Of a stretch of DNA of 64,000 nt, positions 1-13,109 are shown in pieces. Under the pieces are notes generated by a model, which did not search any database, had not been told where the DNA came from, and was given only the letters and a program-made list of their open reading frames with translations. Source of the DNA: Megalonaias nervosa (lineage: Eukaryota > Mollusca > Bivalvia > Unionida > Unionidae); the NCBI GenBank assembly GCA_016617855.1, contig JAECUM010000789.1, forward strand, positions 1 through 64,000, read 5' to 3'. Position 1 is the first letter of the stretch, and every line of letters begins with the position of its first letter. The translations under genes and the position numbers were made by a program.

Positions 1-3000
1 AGTTATAACCTTAATAATATGTAGGACATAGTTATAACCTTAATAATAGGTAGGACATAGTTATAACCTTAATAATAGGTAGGACATAGTTATAATCTTA
101 ATAATATGTAGGACATAATTATAACCTTAATAATAGGTAGGACATAGTTATAACCTTATTAATAGGTAGGACATAGTTATAGCCTTAATAATATGTAGTA
201 CATAGTTATAATCTTAATATGTAGTGCATAGTTATAATCTTAATAATAGGTAGGACATAGTTATAACCTTAATAATAGGTAGGACATAGTTATAATCTTA
301 ATAATAGGTAGGACATAGTTATAACCTTAATATGTAGTACATAATTATAATCTTAATAATAGGTAGGACATAGTTATAACCTTAATAATAGGTAGGACAT
401 AGTTATAACCTTAATAATAGGTAGGACATAGTTATAATCTTAATAATAGGTAGGACATAGTTATAACCTGAATAATAATATGTAAGATGTTATAACCTTA
501 ATAATATGTAGGATATAGTTATAACCTTAATAATATGTAGGACATAGTTATAATCTTAATAATATGTAGGACATAGTTATAACCTTAATGATATGTAGGA
601 CATAGTTATAACCTTAATAATATGTAGGACATAGTTATAACCTTAATAATATGTAGGACATAGTTATAACCTTAATAATATGTAGTACATAGTTACAATC
701 TTAATAATAGGTAGGACATAGTTATAACCTTAATAATAAGTAGTACATAGTTACAATCTTAATAATAGGCAGGACATAGTTATGACCTTAATAATAGGTA
801 GTACATAGTTATAACCTTAATAATATGTAGGACATAGTTATAACCTTAATAATATGTAGTACATAGTTATAATCTTAATAATACCAATAATACTGGCCGC
901 CATGTATAGCCTATCATGTGCTGAAAAATGGCGTTAAGCCCTACAACAACAACAACCTTAATAATAGGTAGTACATAGTTACAATCTTAATAATAGGTAG
1001 GACATAGTTATAACCTTAATAATATGTAGTACATAGTTACAACTTAATAATATGTAGTACATAGTTATAATCTTAATAATATGTAGGACATAGTTATAAC
1101 CTTAATAATATGCAGTACATAGTTGTAATCTTAATAATATGTAGGGTGTAGTTGTAAGCTTAATATGTAGGACGTAGTTATAACCTTAATAATATGTAGT
1201 ACATAGTTATAATCTTAATGATAGGTAGGACATAGTTATAACCTTAATAATATGTAGTACATAGTTATAATCTTAATAATAGGTAGGACATAGTTATAAC
1301 CTTAATAATAAGTTGTACATAGTTATAATCTTAATATGTACTACATAGTTATAATCTTAATAATAGGTAGGACATAGTTAAACCTTAATAATAGGTAGGA
1401 CATAGTTATAACCTTAATAATAGGTAGGACATAGTTATAACCTTAATATATAGTACAGAGGTTATAATCTTAATAATATGTAGGACATAGTTATAATCTT
1501 AATAATATGTAGTACATAGTTATAACCTTAATAATACGTAGGACATAGGACATAGTTATAACCTTAATAATATGTAGGACATAGTTATAACCTTAATAAT
1601 AGGTAGGACATAGTTATAACCTTAATAATAGGTAGGACATAGTTATAATCTTAATAATATGTAGGACATAATTATAACCTTAATAATAGGTAGGACATAG
1701 TTATAACCTTATTAATAGGTAGGACATAGTTATAACCTTAATAATATGTAGTACATAGTTATAATCTTAATATGTAGTGCATAGTTATAATCCTAATAAT
1801 AGGTAGGACATAGTTATAACCTTAATAATAGGTAGGACATAGTTATAATCTTAATAATAGGTAGGACATAGTTATAACTTTAATATGTAGTACATAATTA
1901 TAATCTTAATAATAGGTAGGACATAGTTATAACCTTAATAATAGGTAGGACATAGTTATAACCTTAATAATAGGTAGTACATAGTTACAATCTTAATAAT
2001 AGGTAGGACATAGTTATAACCTGAATAATAATATGTAAGATGTTATAACCTTAATAATATGTCGGATATAGTTATAACCTTAATAATATGTAGGACATAG
2101 TTATAATCTTAATAATATGTAGGACATAGTTATAACCTTAATGATATGTAGGACGTAGTTATAATTTTAATGTGTATGACATAGTTATAACCTTAATAAT
2201 ATGTGGGACGTAGTTATAACTTTAATGTGTAGGACATAGTTATAACCGTAATAATGTGTGGGACATAGTTATAAGTTTAATATGTAGGACATAGTTATAA
2301 CCTTAATAATATGTAGGACATAGTTATAACTTTAATAATATGTAGGACATAGTTATAACTTTAATAATATGTGGGATGTAGTTATAACATTAATGTGTAG
2401 GACATAGTTATAACCTTAAAAATATGTAGGACATAGTTATAACTTTAATGTGTCGGACATAGTTACAACCTTAATAATATGTAAGACATAGTTTGAACCT
2501 TAATAATATGTAGGATATAGTTATAACCTTAAAATATAACCTTAATAATATGTAGTACATAGTTATAACCTTAATAATAGGTGAGACATAGTTATAACCT
2601 TAATAATAGGTAGGACATAGTTACAACCTTAATATTATGTCAGACAGTATAACTTTAATAATATGTAGTACATAGTTATAACCTTAATAATATGTAAGAC
2701 ATAGTTATAACCTTAATAATATGTAGGACATAGTTATAACTTTAATGTGTCGGACATAGTTACAACCTTAATAATATGTAAGACATAGTTAGAACCTTAA
2801 TAATATGTAGGATATAGTTATAACCTTAAAATATAACCTTAATAATATATAGTACATAGTTATAACCTTAATAATAGGTGGGACATAGTTATAACCTTAA
2901 TAATAGGTAGGACATAGTTACAACCTTAATATTATGTAAGACAGTATAACCTTAATAATATGTAGGACATAGTTATAACCTTAATAATATGTAAGACATA

Positions 3001-3795
3001 GTTATAACCTTAATAATATGTAGGACATAGTTATAACCTTAATGATATGTAGGACATAGTTATAACCTTAATAATATGTAAGACATAGTATACCCTTAAT
3101 AATATGTAGGACATAGTTATAACCTTAATAATATGTAGGACATAGTTATAACCTTAATGATATGTAGGACATAGTTAGAACCTTAATGATGTGTAGGACA
3201 TAGTTATAACCTTGATGATATGTAGGACATAGTTATAACCTTAATGATAGGTAGGACATAGTTATAACCTTAATAATGTGTAGGACATAGTTATAACCTT
3301 AATGATATGTAGGACATAGTTATAAACTTAATGATATGTAGGACATAGTTATAACGTTAATGATATGTAGGACATAGTTATAAGCTTAATGATATGTAGG
3401 ACATAGTTATAACCTTAATGATATGTAGGACATAGTTATAACCTTAATGATATGTAGGACAGAGTTATAACCTTAATGATATGTAGGACATAGTTATAAG
3501 CTTAATGATATGTAGGACATAGTTATAAGCTTAATGATATATAGGACATAGTTATAAGCTTAATGATATGTAGGACATAGTTATAAGCTTAATGATATGT
3601 AGAACATAGTTATAAGCTTAATTATATGTAGGACATAGTTATAATCTTAATAATAAGTAGGACATAGTTATAAGCTTAATAATATGTAGGACATAGTTAT
3701 AAGCTTAATGATATGTAGGACATAGTTATAACCTTAATAATATGTAGGACATAGTTGTAACTTTAATGTGTAGGAAATAGATATAACTTTAATAA
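1..3795. repeat. 3.8-kb minisatellite array, unit about 29 bp
   Basis: The first 3.8 kb is a near-continuous array of a unit reading roughly GTAGGACATAGTTATAACC followed by TTAATAATAT. Most units are 29 bp; some are 24 bp because the second AATAAT block is missing. Variants (ATGTAG or AGGTAG, GGACATAG or GTACATAG, ACCTTAA or ATCTTAA) recur in the same order about 1.5 kb apart (compare 60-480 with 1590-2030), which suggests higher-order duplication. From about 3000 a TTAATGATATG variant takes over. The array is interrupted once, by a SINE tail at 891-956. It begins before the window. No coding potential is seen. Confidence 0.95.
891..956 (+). mobile_element. 5'-truncated SINE tail inside the minisatellite
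   Basis: This short stretch does not fit the array. It matches the last 65 or so bases of the SINE at 16245-16493 (ACTGGCCGCCATGTATAGCC through a CAACAACAAC tail). It is a 5'-truncated copy, or the remains of one, lying within satellite units, and array sequence resumes on both sides. Confidence 0.8.
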
Positions 3796-5148
3796 TATAC
3801 AATACAGGGACTGAAATATATATTTGTGATGTTTTTATGAAATACAGTTAGATATAATCAGAATGTCTTTGCCTAAAAATGAGTTAATTGTGATACAAAT
3901 TTTCATATGTAATAGCAATTTAACTGATAACATTTAAAAGCAGTTGACATAAGGTCTGATGGATGCAGTTACTAAAAATAGAAAAATCTTTAATAAAACT
4001 TTTCTGCTCAAAAACCTTTAAATAGAATGAAACCAAATTTTATTCCAAAACGGGTCCATAAATGACTTTCAGGTTTGTATAAATCATGCCTATCCAACAT
4101 AAAGTATGGCAGCTTTTTTTAGGAGAAATAGCAAAGCCTAACAACTTTTCAAAATTTGTTCCACAGAACATTACAAAATTTGACGGTATATATTCTACCT
4201 TGATGTCATTTCATATTATACAAATTTCATAAATCTGCTATCAAGTATTAACGCATTGCTAAAAAAAACAAAAATGTTTAATTGACTTTACATGAAAAAT
4301 ATCACTCAACAGAATTTTACCAACATTGACAGAAAACATCCTATCGTAAGGGCCTTTCATTATTGAACGAATGATGCAAATATGCCATCAAATATGGATG
4401 AAGATACAAAAATAAAGAAACCTTAAAATAGTAGATTTCATAACAAATGCAAACAACAACAGTTTTGGAATAAATGTCCATAGAAAACATTGTACAGAGT
4501 CTGACCCAGATTTCTTGGCCAACTGCTTTGTTGATCCATTAGGCAGATGTCTGTCAGGTAAATGATCTCATGCACACTTTGACCTCTTGCTGATAGAGTT
4601 TTGGCTCTTATAGATCAGTGTGATATCTTAAGAAGTTGACTTATTTGAAGAATATGTGCCTATTAGGGGTTTTGTCTATTATGCTTCTTGTTTGACACTT
4701 ATGGGTGGTATAAATCAATTCCTGATAAAAGTTGATTATAAACAACATAGCTGAGGAGCCGTATGACACACTGTTCTGAGATGGGGACCATTGTGGCTTT
4801 AATTCTTATGGTGCTATTTTTGTAACCCTCAAAGCCACAACACATTGTTACCTTTAGTATATTCTAAGCTGCCAGGACTTGATGTAAAATTTTTATAAAA
4901 GTGAAAGATATCATGATTTTTTCTTTATATTTTCAGGATGCCAGCAAAGTTTGTGTAACAGAATGAGATTTATACAGAATTAAAAGTGTGACACCAGTAA
5001 TGACCACCTATAGATGAATCTCTGAGGCAAGAAAATGGATTGCTTGCATTTGTGTTGTATTTTGTCTCTCCATTTTCAAGATACATGGCTTTTGGATAAA
5101 TTTGATTGCTGTTTAAGATAATAGTACATATAATAATTAATTGCATAA
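3796..5148. other. Non-coding region upstream of the carrier gene
   Basis: I see no supported gene or repeat here. It should hold the promoter and 5' UTR of the carrier gene. A good splice-acceptor-like site (pyrimidine-rich, ending TTTTCAG) lies at about 4930-4936, so a 5' UTR intron is possible. That is inference from one motif. Confidence 0.4.
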
Positions 5149-5836
5149 TTGTTCATTAAGCACAATACGATGATGGATAGCATAGAGACAGAAGAGATAC
5201 GTGTTGTAGAAATGTATATGATGGACAAGAGAAAGTATTACCCACTTACAGTGTTAAGTGGGTTTACAATACGTGGAATTTTATATCCATTTGGCTTGAT
5301 CAAGACTCGACTTCAGATTCAAGTTGGTCAGGAAATTTACAAAGGTACCTTTGATGCTTTTGTTAAGATTTCTAGAAATGAGGGTGTGCAAGGCCTGTAT
5401 CGTGGTTTCTGGGTGAATTGTGCACAGATTTTTCCATCTTTGGCATATATCACAACATATGAAAAAATAAGAGACTACCTCAGGATAAATACAAATCTCA
5501 ATACAAGTCAGATAAAGTCATTTATATCAGGGGGATTAGCATCCATCGTTGGTCAGACTCTCACTGTACCATTAGATATTGTCACACAGCACATAATGTT
5601 GCTTGGAAATCAAAAAAATTCCTCAGAGGTCAATGTACAAAAGAAATTGAAGTCGTTACAGAGGATTCATGTACCTCCAGAAATGAGAACAAGGCGATTT
5701 GGAATAGTATCTACAGTGATTCATGAAGTATATAGACGAGATGGGATTCTAGGTTTCTACAAAGGGTACTTTGTTTCACTGGCTCTTTTTGCACCCAATA
5801 GTGCCTTATGGTGGATGTTCTATGATACATATTCAG
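5149..5836 (+). CDS. SLC25A44: SLC25A44-like mitochondrial carrier, coding exon 1
   Basis: This exon encodes the first two of three mitochondrial-carrier repeats. The family sits in the inner mitochondrial membrane, and vertebrate SLC25A44 imports branched-chain amino acids. The first repeat has a signature-like PFGLIKTR and the second PLDIVTQH. RGFWVN, TTYE, GGLAS and the NSALWW segment near the end match SLC25A44 in order. The first ATG is 5149. ATGs at 5170 and 5173, just before an acidic stretch and MDKRKYY, are equally good starts and give a length (about 327 residues) closer to the vertebrate 314. The exon ends at CAG/GTAGGT after the first base of a codon. The same phase is taken up by exon 2 at 12982. 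Confidence 0.9.
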
Positions 5837-6283
5837 GTAGGTAATACATATGGTTATCACTGTCATGATTAAAGCTACAATTGATACCAAATTTAGGATC
5901 CGAGCACTTGAAGTGGCAGACTCAATTCTGCCATGAGTCCTCAGAATTGTTAATGCTGATGGCACTGTTTCTGACCAGTTTATAAAACATGCCTACCCAT
6001 AAAACCCTTCCAAGGCACATTTTAGAAAATTTAAATACAAATTAGAAGTTTCCATTGATAAATAAATGCAAAGTTTGCTCATATATTTAGTATAAAAGTG
6101 CACAGAATTAAAAAAAATCATGATAGAAAGATTCCAATTGTCCTTCAATATTTTGTTGACCTATCAGAACACAGCGATCCAGTTAATGAATGCATCACCT
6201 TGGCTAGCTAGAATAACTAAGGTCATGAGTTGCTTTTAATGTAGGAAACGGTTGGTAGTATGGCCGTTTGTTGCTTTAATGTA

Positions 6284-7971
6284 CAGTAAAAACTGTTGTG
6301 AGCGACCTCTGCTATGAGCAATCACCTGTCATTTCCAACCACAATTGTAATGCATGGATCGATTTTATTATGTAAATGCTCTGTTATGAGCGACCACCTG
6401 CTGAATGCGTCCAGCGACAGTGATGTCTTGGCTAAATATGCATTTCGACACTGCTATGAACAACCACATCGCAAAAACAAGGATTAACTCCACCAATCTT
6501 TATTTAATCTTTATTTAATCCCTGTAAGAACAACCGCTCATACCATTCTAAATAAAAAAAAAAATATAAAAAAAAATAGGCTAGCTACCGATGTCTGAAA
6601 TTTTGTTGCTATGCTTATAGTGTTTTATAGTTTTGTCGTAAGCCAGACTAAAGTAAGTGCAGATTATTTCCAAGTCTGGTTCCCTGCTTTTTATGCTCCC
6701 TGTGTTGTTCTCCGCTATTCATATAGGGGTGAGCAACGCAAGGAGCATACAAAGCAGGGAACCAGACTAATTATTCCCAGCACTTAGCCTGCTTCCTGGC
6801 CTTATTTGTAGGACCCAGCATCCCTAGGAACGACCATATTGCGAGAACAGATGGACGCCACTGACGAAAATGTAATCATTTGTTACAACAACCCCTTGGT
6901 TAGTAACAATTGTTCTGATAAAAAACAAACATAAAAGGAATATTTAAAAAAAACAAGGATTGTTGCTACTGGTGATATATGCTACAGTCCATAAACCAGG
7001 CTAATGTACATGTCATGAATTGCCATTGTAGTGCAAAAGTTGACGTAGTGGTCGCATATATTGTTTGACTTTAGAGTTAATCCGTATTGCCAGGGGCGAA
7101 TAAGGTCATTGTCGATTAAACCAGCAAGAGAGAATCGTTTGCGGGATTCGATTGATAGTGTTCAAGACTTGTGATGTTTGTTGTTTACCCCCCCCCCCGA
7201 TGTTAAGTGATCACATCCCAATCACAAAGCTGTTGTCTATTCAAGTTGGTGCGACCGGGTTACACGCTTTGCTTATAGAGTTAATCCCTGTATGTCATCT
7301 TTGAATGAAGCCATTAACTTTTGTCTTAGAGTAAATGGTTCTGTTTCTGGATGAGATAATTGTTTCTTTTGATTTCATTAATTGTTAGATATGCAATGAC
7401 ATACTGGTATATAGATTTTTCATCTTTTCCCACAGCTCAGTAAAAACCGTCTTTTACGTTCGATATTACAACTGAGCACTAATAATTTTAACACCTAGAA
7501 CCTTAATAACAATGGATGAACCTCCAACTAAAAAGAGACATTTTAAGGCTGGAGAAAATAATTATTGTAACTGAAAGAAGTGAAAAAGAGCAGACCACTC
7601 ATAAAAAAGCAGTTTAAACATCGGTAAAACAAATTTAGGTTGTTATAAAGGAAAAGAAGTAATTCAGAAACGATTTCATATGCTAAAATATGTGATCTTC
7701 AAATGTAATTGTGACTTCATGTTTAATGATAGAAGTATATCTTTATTGCCATATAATTTTGTTTTTAGATGAATGCATACAATATTTTAGCAAGAACTGT
7801 TAATAAAGAATAGAATATATGTCCAGTGGTTGTGGTTATTTTTCTTGAAATTGTTTTGAAACTGGACCTTGTAAACTGGTCTTTTGTACAAACCTGCTAT
7901 GAGAGACCACCTGTCTTGAGAGACCACTTTTTGTTGGCAGAAGGGGCGGTCTCTCATAACAGGTTTTACTG
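6284..7971. mobile_element. Non-autonomous pogo/Tigger-like DNA transposon remnant
   Basis: The ends are imperfect inverted repeats: CAGTAAAAACTGTTGTGAGC at 6284 and the complement of a run ending AACAGGTTTTACTG at 7971. Each is flanked by TA, the target site of Tc1/mariner-pogo elements. Subterminal GAGCGACCACCT / GAGAGACCACCT motifs are repeated at both ends, as in Tigger-type elements. No transposase frame remains. A strong hairpin at 6673-6768 lies inside. The two ends could instead belong to two separate small elements. Confidence 0.55.
6673..6768. repeat. 38-bp imperfect inverted repeat (hairpin)
   Basis: The arms at 6673-6710 and 6731-6768 start AGTCTGGTTCCCTGCTTT and end in its complement, with 5 or so mismatches and a 20-bp loop. 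It is probably a small fold-back element or the remnant of one within the pogo-like element. Confidence 0.75.
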
Positions 7972-9437
7972 TATGAAAATAAGATGGCAGTATTAGTGGT
8001 AGAAAAGTAGCATATTCTCTTGTAGCACAAGAAGTCAAATATTTTAACTAAACATTGTTTTTGTCTTATTAGGCTAAATGTATTACTGCTTAGAAAATCA
8101 TTTGATTAAAAGTAGTTCACTTGTCCATGTCCTGCCTTGTGTTCCTAAAATAGTATTTTTTATAGACCTCACATAAACATGATATATAAGAAAGAACAAG
8201 GCCCTGGATGATTTCTGTCAGGCAATTTAAATGAGTTTTTTTTTGTTTATCAGTAGGAGCTCTATCCTCATTTGATCTGATACTCAAGTTCCAGATTTGG
8301 ACTGGAGTCTAAGATGTAACCAATTTGTACTTGGGTACTTGAGTACTGATTGCAGCACTAGTCAAGATGGATAGTTTTCTGAAGACAGCATACATTTTCC
8401 ATGATTACCTCCTCTATTTTCTGCTAGCTTATAAGTCATCCTATAAGAAATATATGGGAGAAATTGATTACTAAACAAATTGAATTATGCAGAAACCTGC
8501 ATTTATTGAAGAAGAGTTATCTAAGGATATTATCAAAATAATATTGGAAGATATATGTAGCTCCAGATAGTGACAGTTCCAATTTTGACTGCTTTACTGG
8601 CAAAGATGATGTGAAGAAAATAGCATAAAAATGAGAAATTTAGATTTTTTTTCTATATGAAAGTTGTGTTACTCAAATTTAAATGAGATTTCACTTTCCC
8701 AGCTTTAAAATGTTTAGCTGTCCAAGCTAGATGAGTATAGGAATTGTCATCCCCTGAACCCATTTTTCTTTAGCCCATCCTTATATGTTGCAAATCATTA
8801 GTCGTATCAATCCATTGCTATAGAAGTTTGAACTGAAAAGAAGGCAGATACTCTTCACCACAAGTAGCTAAACAGTTTATATGATTGGCCTTGGGGTAAA
8901 ATTTTATTTGAAGAGACATCCAAACTTAATTTCTGAATTTCTTTTATTTTTACATGTATTAACATTGGTGACAAGGATGCACGATTTTCATGGTGTATAC
9001 AAAAGGGGATGATTTTAGTGCAGAAGCACATTTATATTAACTGGGTTTGAAATTAAGTTTTGGCCTTCAGTGTGCATGAGCAGGTGCCCATGTTCTCTTT
9101 ACTCTCTTTACTTCACATGTGTTTTGTGGCTTTTTTTGCGTTGATGGTAATTTTAATCAGGAGTGATTTGTGGGGAGTTAATCCTTTCTGGTCCGATGTC
9201 CTCCTTTTCTAAGAAATATCTGCAATGCAATTGTCACCACCTGATGTGTGAAGTATTCCTAATTTGTTTTGATATGTGTTCTTGATGGAGTGGAGAATCA
9301 TAAGATTCTTGGGATTTTCATGTGTTGTGGGGATTGGGATTGATGTAACGGTAAATGGCAGCAATCATAGAAGGATCAGCTTTAATGTGCCAATCTTCTA
9401 TCTAATTTGGTTTCTCCTTTCTCTGACAAGTTTTAAA

Positions 9438-10265
9438 ATGTTTTATATTTTACTGAATTTACATACTTGATATTTTACTGAATTGATGTACTTCATATTT
9501 TACTGAATTTATATACTTGATATTTTACTGAATTTACATACTTTATATTTTACTGAATTTATATACTTGATATTGTACTGAATTTACATACTTTATATTT
9601 TACTGAATTTATATACTTGATATTGTACTGAATTTACATACTTTATATTTTACTGAATTTACATACTTGATATTATACTGAATTTACATACTTTATATTT
9701 TACTGAATTTATATACTTGATATTGTACTGAATTTACATACTTTATATTTTACTGAATTTACATACTTGATATTATACTGAATTTACATACTTTATATTT
9801 TACTGAATTTATATACTTGATATTGTACTGAATTTACATACTTTATATTTTACTGAATTTACATACTTGATATTATACTGAATTTACATACTTTATATTT
9901 TACTGAATTTTTATACTTTATATTGTACTGAATTTATATACTTGATATTGTACTGAATTTACATACTTTATATTTTACTGAATTTGTATACTTTATATCG
10001 TACTGAATTTACATACTTGATATTTTACTGAATTTACATACTTTATATTTTACTGAATTTATATGCTTTATATTTTACAGAATTTTTATACTTTATATTT
10101 TGCTGAATTTATATGCTTTATATTTTACAGAATTTTTATACTTTATATTTTACTGAATTTACATACTTTATATTTTACTGAGTTTAGATACTTGGTTTTT
10201 AAAGAAGTTTACAAACTTAATATTTTACCTAATTTACATACTTGATATTTTACTGAATTTACATA
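9438..10265. repeat. 25-bp tandem array
   Basis: There are about 33 units of TTTATATTTTACTGAATTTA plus CATAC. Units alternate between TTTATATTTTACTG and TTGATATTGTACTG forms, giving a 50-bp and partly a 150-bp higher-order period. The short open frames across it come from the period and are not genes. Confidence 0.95.
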
Positions 10266-11213
10266 TGTTAGAGACTCTTATTAATGATTCGCTGCATATG
10301 GCTGGAAAATGTAACATTGCCAAAATAATATAAGAGTTTGAAATCTCAGCTAGCATGTTTCACAGTTAAATGGCATTGTGCAATTATGCAAGCGTTTAAA
10401 TTCAAGCTTTGCATAGGTAGATTATCTGAATGCACAGCAGGTAAAATAATGGTTCTTATTATTCATTATTAAATATATTATTATTATGTAGTAATGAGAG
10501 AAAACATTTGGCCAACTTGTACATTTTCATTAAGGTAACACTAAACAGTTTTGTATGACTGACCATGGGGTAAAGTTTGTATTGGAGAGATATTTATACT
10601 TCATTTTCTTTGTTTCTCACTGGTTATTTATTGTGGTTTAAAAAATGCATGATTTCATGTTGTATGAACAGGGGAAAGTTCTAGTGCAGAAACAATCGGG
10701 CAAGATATGTTCAGTATGAAGATCTGGCCTCCCAGTTTTTACGCATTTATGGTAGTTTTTGTTGTGAGTGATTTTATGGGATATCTGTCTCTTCATTGTC
10801 CACTTCTTCATTAAAGTAATATCTGGGATACAATAGTCACCACCTTATATGTATATATCTTTGGTTTTCTTCAGTATAGGTTCATGGCTGGGTTGAAAAT
10901 TTTGAATTTAAGGGATTTTTACAAGTTGTGGGAAGTCTGCATGGTTTGAATCTAAAGGGGGTAATCATGGAAAGATCAGCTTTGCAATGCCAATTTTTCA
11001 ACTGATAAATTTTCTCCATTCTCTGTTGAGTTTGAAAATGTCTACACGTTGATGGTTATAGGGTTGATTTTTATAGCAGGTGTCTTCAATGGTGTGAGGG
11101 TGCATCCTTGACACCAGATATAGTCTAAAACTGTTTCATACTATCATGGGACATACATCTGATAGGGATTAAAGTCTGAAAAAATCATCACATGCACTCC
11201 ATAATTATTATTG

Positions 11214-11450
11214 TGCTATGGTGGTTCAGTGATTAACTTGTTGGACACATGACCAGAAGGGTGCAAGTTCAGATTCTGCCATTCCATCAGCTCACATTTG
11301 CTACCTTGGTGTCTCCCATGGGCAAAGCACTTCACTTGCCTTTGCTCAATATAAAATTTGTCTTGATGTGCCATGAAAAAAACAACATGTATGATTACCT
11401 CATCTAATGAAGGGTAGCAGGTCTTTGTCATCATTACAGTCCTTGTTGTT
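11214..11450 (+). mobile_element. tRNA-derived SINE
   Basis: The head resembles a tRNA promoter: a box-A-like TGGTTCAGTGATTAAC, then a box-B-like GTTCAGATTC about 45 bp later. It is followed by CCCATGGGCAAAGCACTTCAC, similar to the conserved central domain of V-type SINEs. The family is different from the SINE at 16245. I could not identify target duplications. Confidence 0.65.
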
Positions 11451-11624
11451 AGTAGCCAACCACTGACAGGGCAAGAAAGCTAATGATTTAGCTTATAACA
11501 CAATTTCCTCACCTATACAGTTTATAAAGTCGTTTACAATATATGGTTTTGATGTAGTAATTTCTGGACAAAGGTCTGTATGAAAACAGATTTTTGTGTT
11601 AAATTTATCAGCACTTCACAACTT

Positions 11625-12920
11625 GATGTTTATATGGTTTATAATTGACCTATTGACTGTCCTTTACCAAGTCACTAACATATCAATTTCTACAGCCTAT
11701 ACAGTTGCTGTACAATCAGTGGTAAGTATATCAACTTATACAACTTGTACAGTCAGTGCACAGTCAGGAACATATCAAGTCTTCAGACTTGTACAGTTGA
11801 TGTAAAATCAGTAACATATCAACTGCTGCAGCTTTTACAGTTGTTAAGACTCTGTGGTCGTAAACTAAGTAGCAGAAATAAGTGAAAACCGGCAAGCTTT
11901 GAAAAATTCAATGAATAATTTATTTCTTTGAATATAAAGTGAAAATATTAAAAGAACTTACATTATTGTGAACTAAAAAGTTCTATAACAAGTCCAAAAT
12001 TATAGAGTTCAAAATGAGTTCCTGTGGTGTTCTGAATTCCACTCTTGAAAGTGCTGATGTACCAATAGCATAAATGCTGTGATGTGCTAAATGTTTTGAT
12101 GTATCACAATGATATAGTCCAAAATGTCCTTAAATGAATTTACAGTAATCCCAGAAGAGTTATTTAGTCTGAAATTATTAATGAGCACTTTGTAATTCCA
12201 AAGAATAATTTAAATAAATAAATCCTCTCAGATATTAACTGAAACACATCTTAAATTGATTTCACTTTGATTGATGTTAAGATATGGAATGAGTAATTCA
12301 GAAGTAAACAACATTTATATAAATAGTGAAGACACAATAATAGAACCAGGATGAGGGTAATTTTTCCTATCAAATTCATAAACAACTTGCTTCTAGAACA
12401 TTCTTAATTTCTGTAAAACTCAACATCTGTAGACATGTTTACCTCCAAGTAATTATGATCTTAAGAGAAATATTAACTGTGTAATATGTTGTTTATGAAA
12501 AAATTACATTAGTATGGTAGGCCCAACTCCTACCCTTAGTTCTGAAGAAAAGTCAGTTGCACAGTACATATTAAATAATGCAAAGCATATAATCTTAGAC
12601 AAAAGCCAACACACAATACAAATTAAATATACATAACACAGTTGATGTTAATCAGTAACATGAAATTTTCTACAATTGGTATATTTGATGTAAAGTCAGT
12701 AACATGTCTTCCATAACTTTTACAGTTTATAGTAACATGTCAGCTTCTACAACTGGTACATTTGATATACTGTCAGTAAGATACTGTCTTCTACAACTGG
12801 TACAGTTGATGTAAAATCAATAACATAGCAACTTCTACATAACATTGTACAGTTGATGTACAATCAGTAACATACCAACTTCCATAACTTGTACAGATGG
12901 TGTAAAATCAGTAACATATG
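11625..12920. repeat. Two blocks of a degenerate roughly 50-bp tandem repeat
   Basis: The blocks 11625-11830 and 12650-12920 share a unit reading approximately CTTCTACAACTGGTACAGTT, GATGTAAAATCAGTAACATA. They are probably one old array, split by about 800 bp of AT-rich sequence without features. Confidence 0.75.
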
Positions 12921-12981
12921 AACATGTAAAACTTGTATATTCAATCTAACACAGATACATTTAATTTAAATTTAATTTCAG

Positions 12982-13109
12982 ATAAACTTCAGGATGCACT
13001 GCCAGACTGGGTCCCCCGTCTTGCAATTCAGTGTGTGTCTGCTCCTTTTGCAGGTGTAACAGCTGCAGTTATCACCAACTCATTAGATGTGATAAGAGCC
13101 AGAATTCAG
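12982..13109 (+). CDS. SLC25A44: SLC25A44-like mitochondrial carrier, coding exon 2
   Basis: The acceptor TTAATTTCAG ends at 12981 and the donor CAG/GTATCT follows 13109. The two leading bases complete the codon left open by exon 1, and the exon ends in phase 0. It encodes the start of the third carrier repeat, with QCVSAPFAGVTAA then NSLDVIRARIQ. In SLC25A44 relatives the third signature keeps a proline (N-P-x-D-V-I-R). Here the proline is serine, while D and R remain. Conservation and splice phase make this a confident exon. Confidence 0.88.

Larger units (their letters stand above)
5837..12981 (+). other. Intron 1 of the carrier gene (7.1 kb)
   Basis: The intron runs from GTAGGT to TTTCAG. 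It holds a pogo-like element (6284-7971), a 25-bp tandem array (9438-10265), a SINE (11214-11450) and two pieces of a degenerate array about a 50-bp unit. The stretches 7974-9437, 10266-11213 and 11831-12649 show no coding or repeat structure I can support. Confidence 0.8.

Noticed and set aside
1..3795. CRISPR-like array
   Set aside because: The repeats are contiguous, with no unique spacers, in an intron-containing genome.
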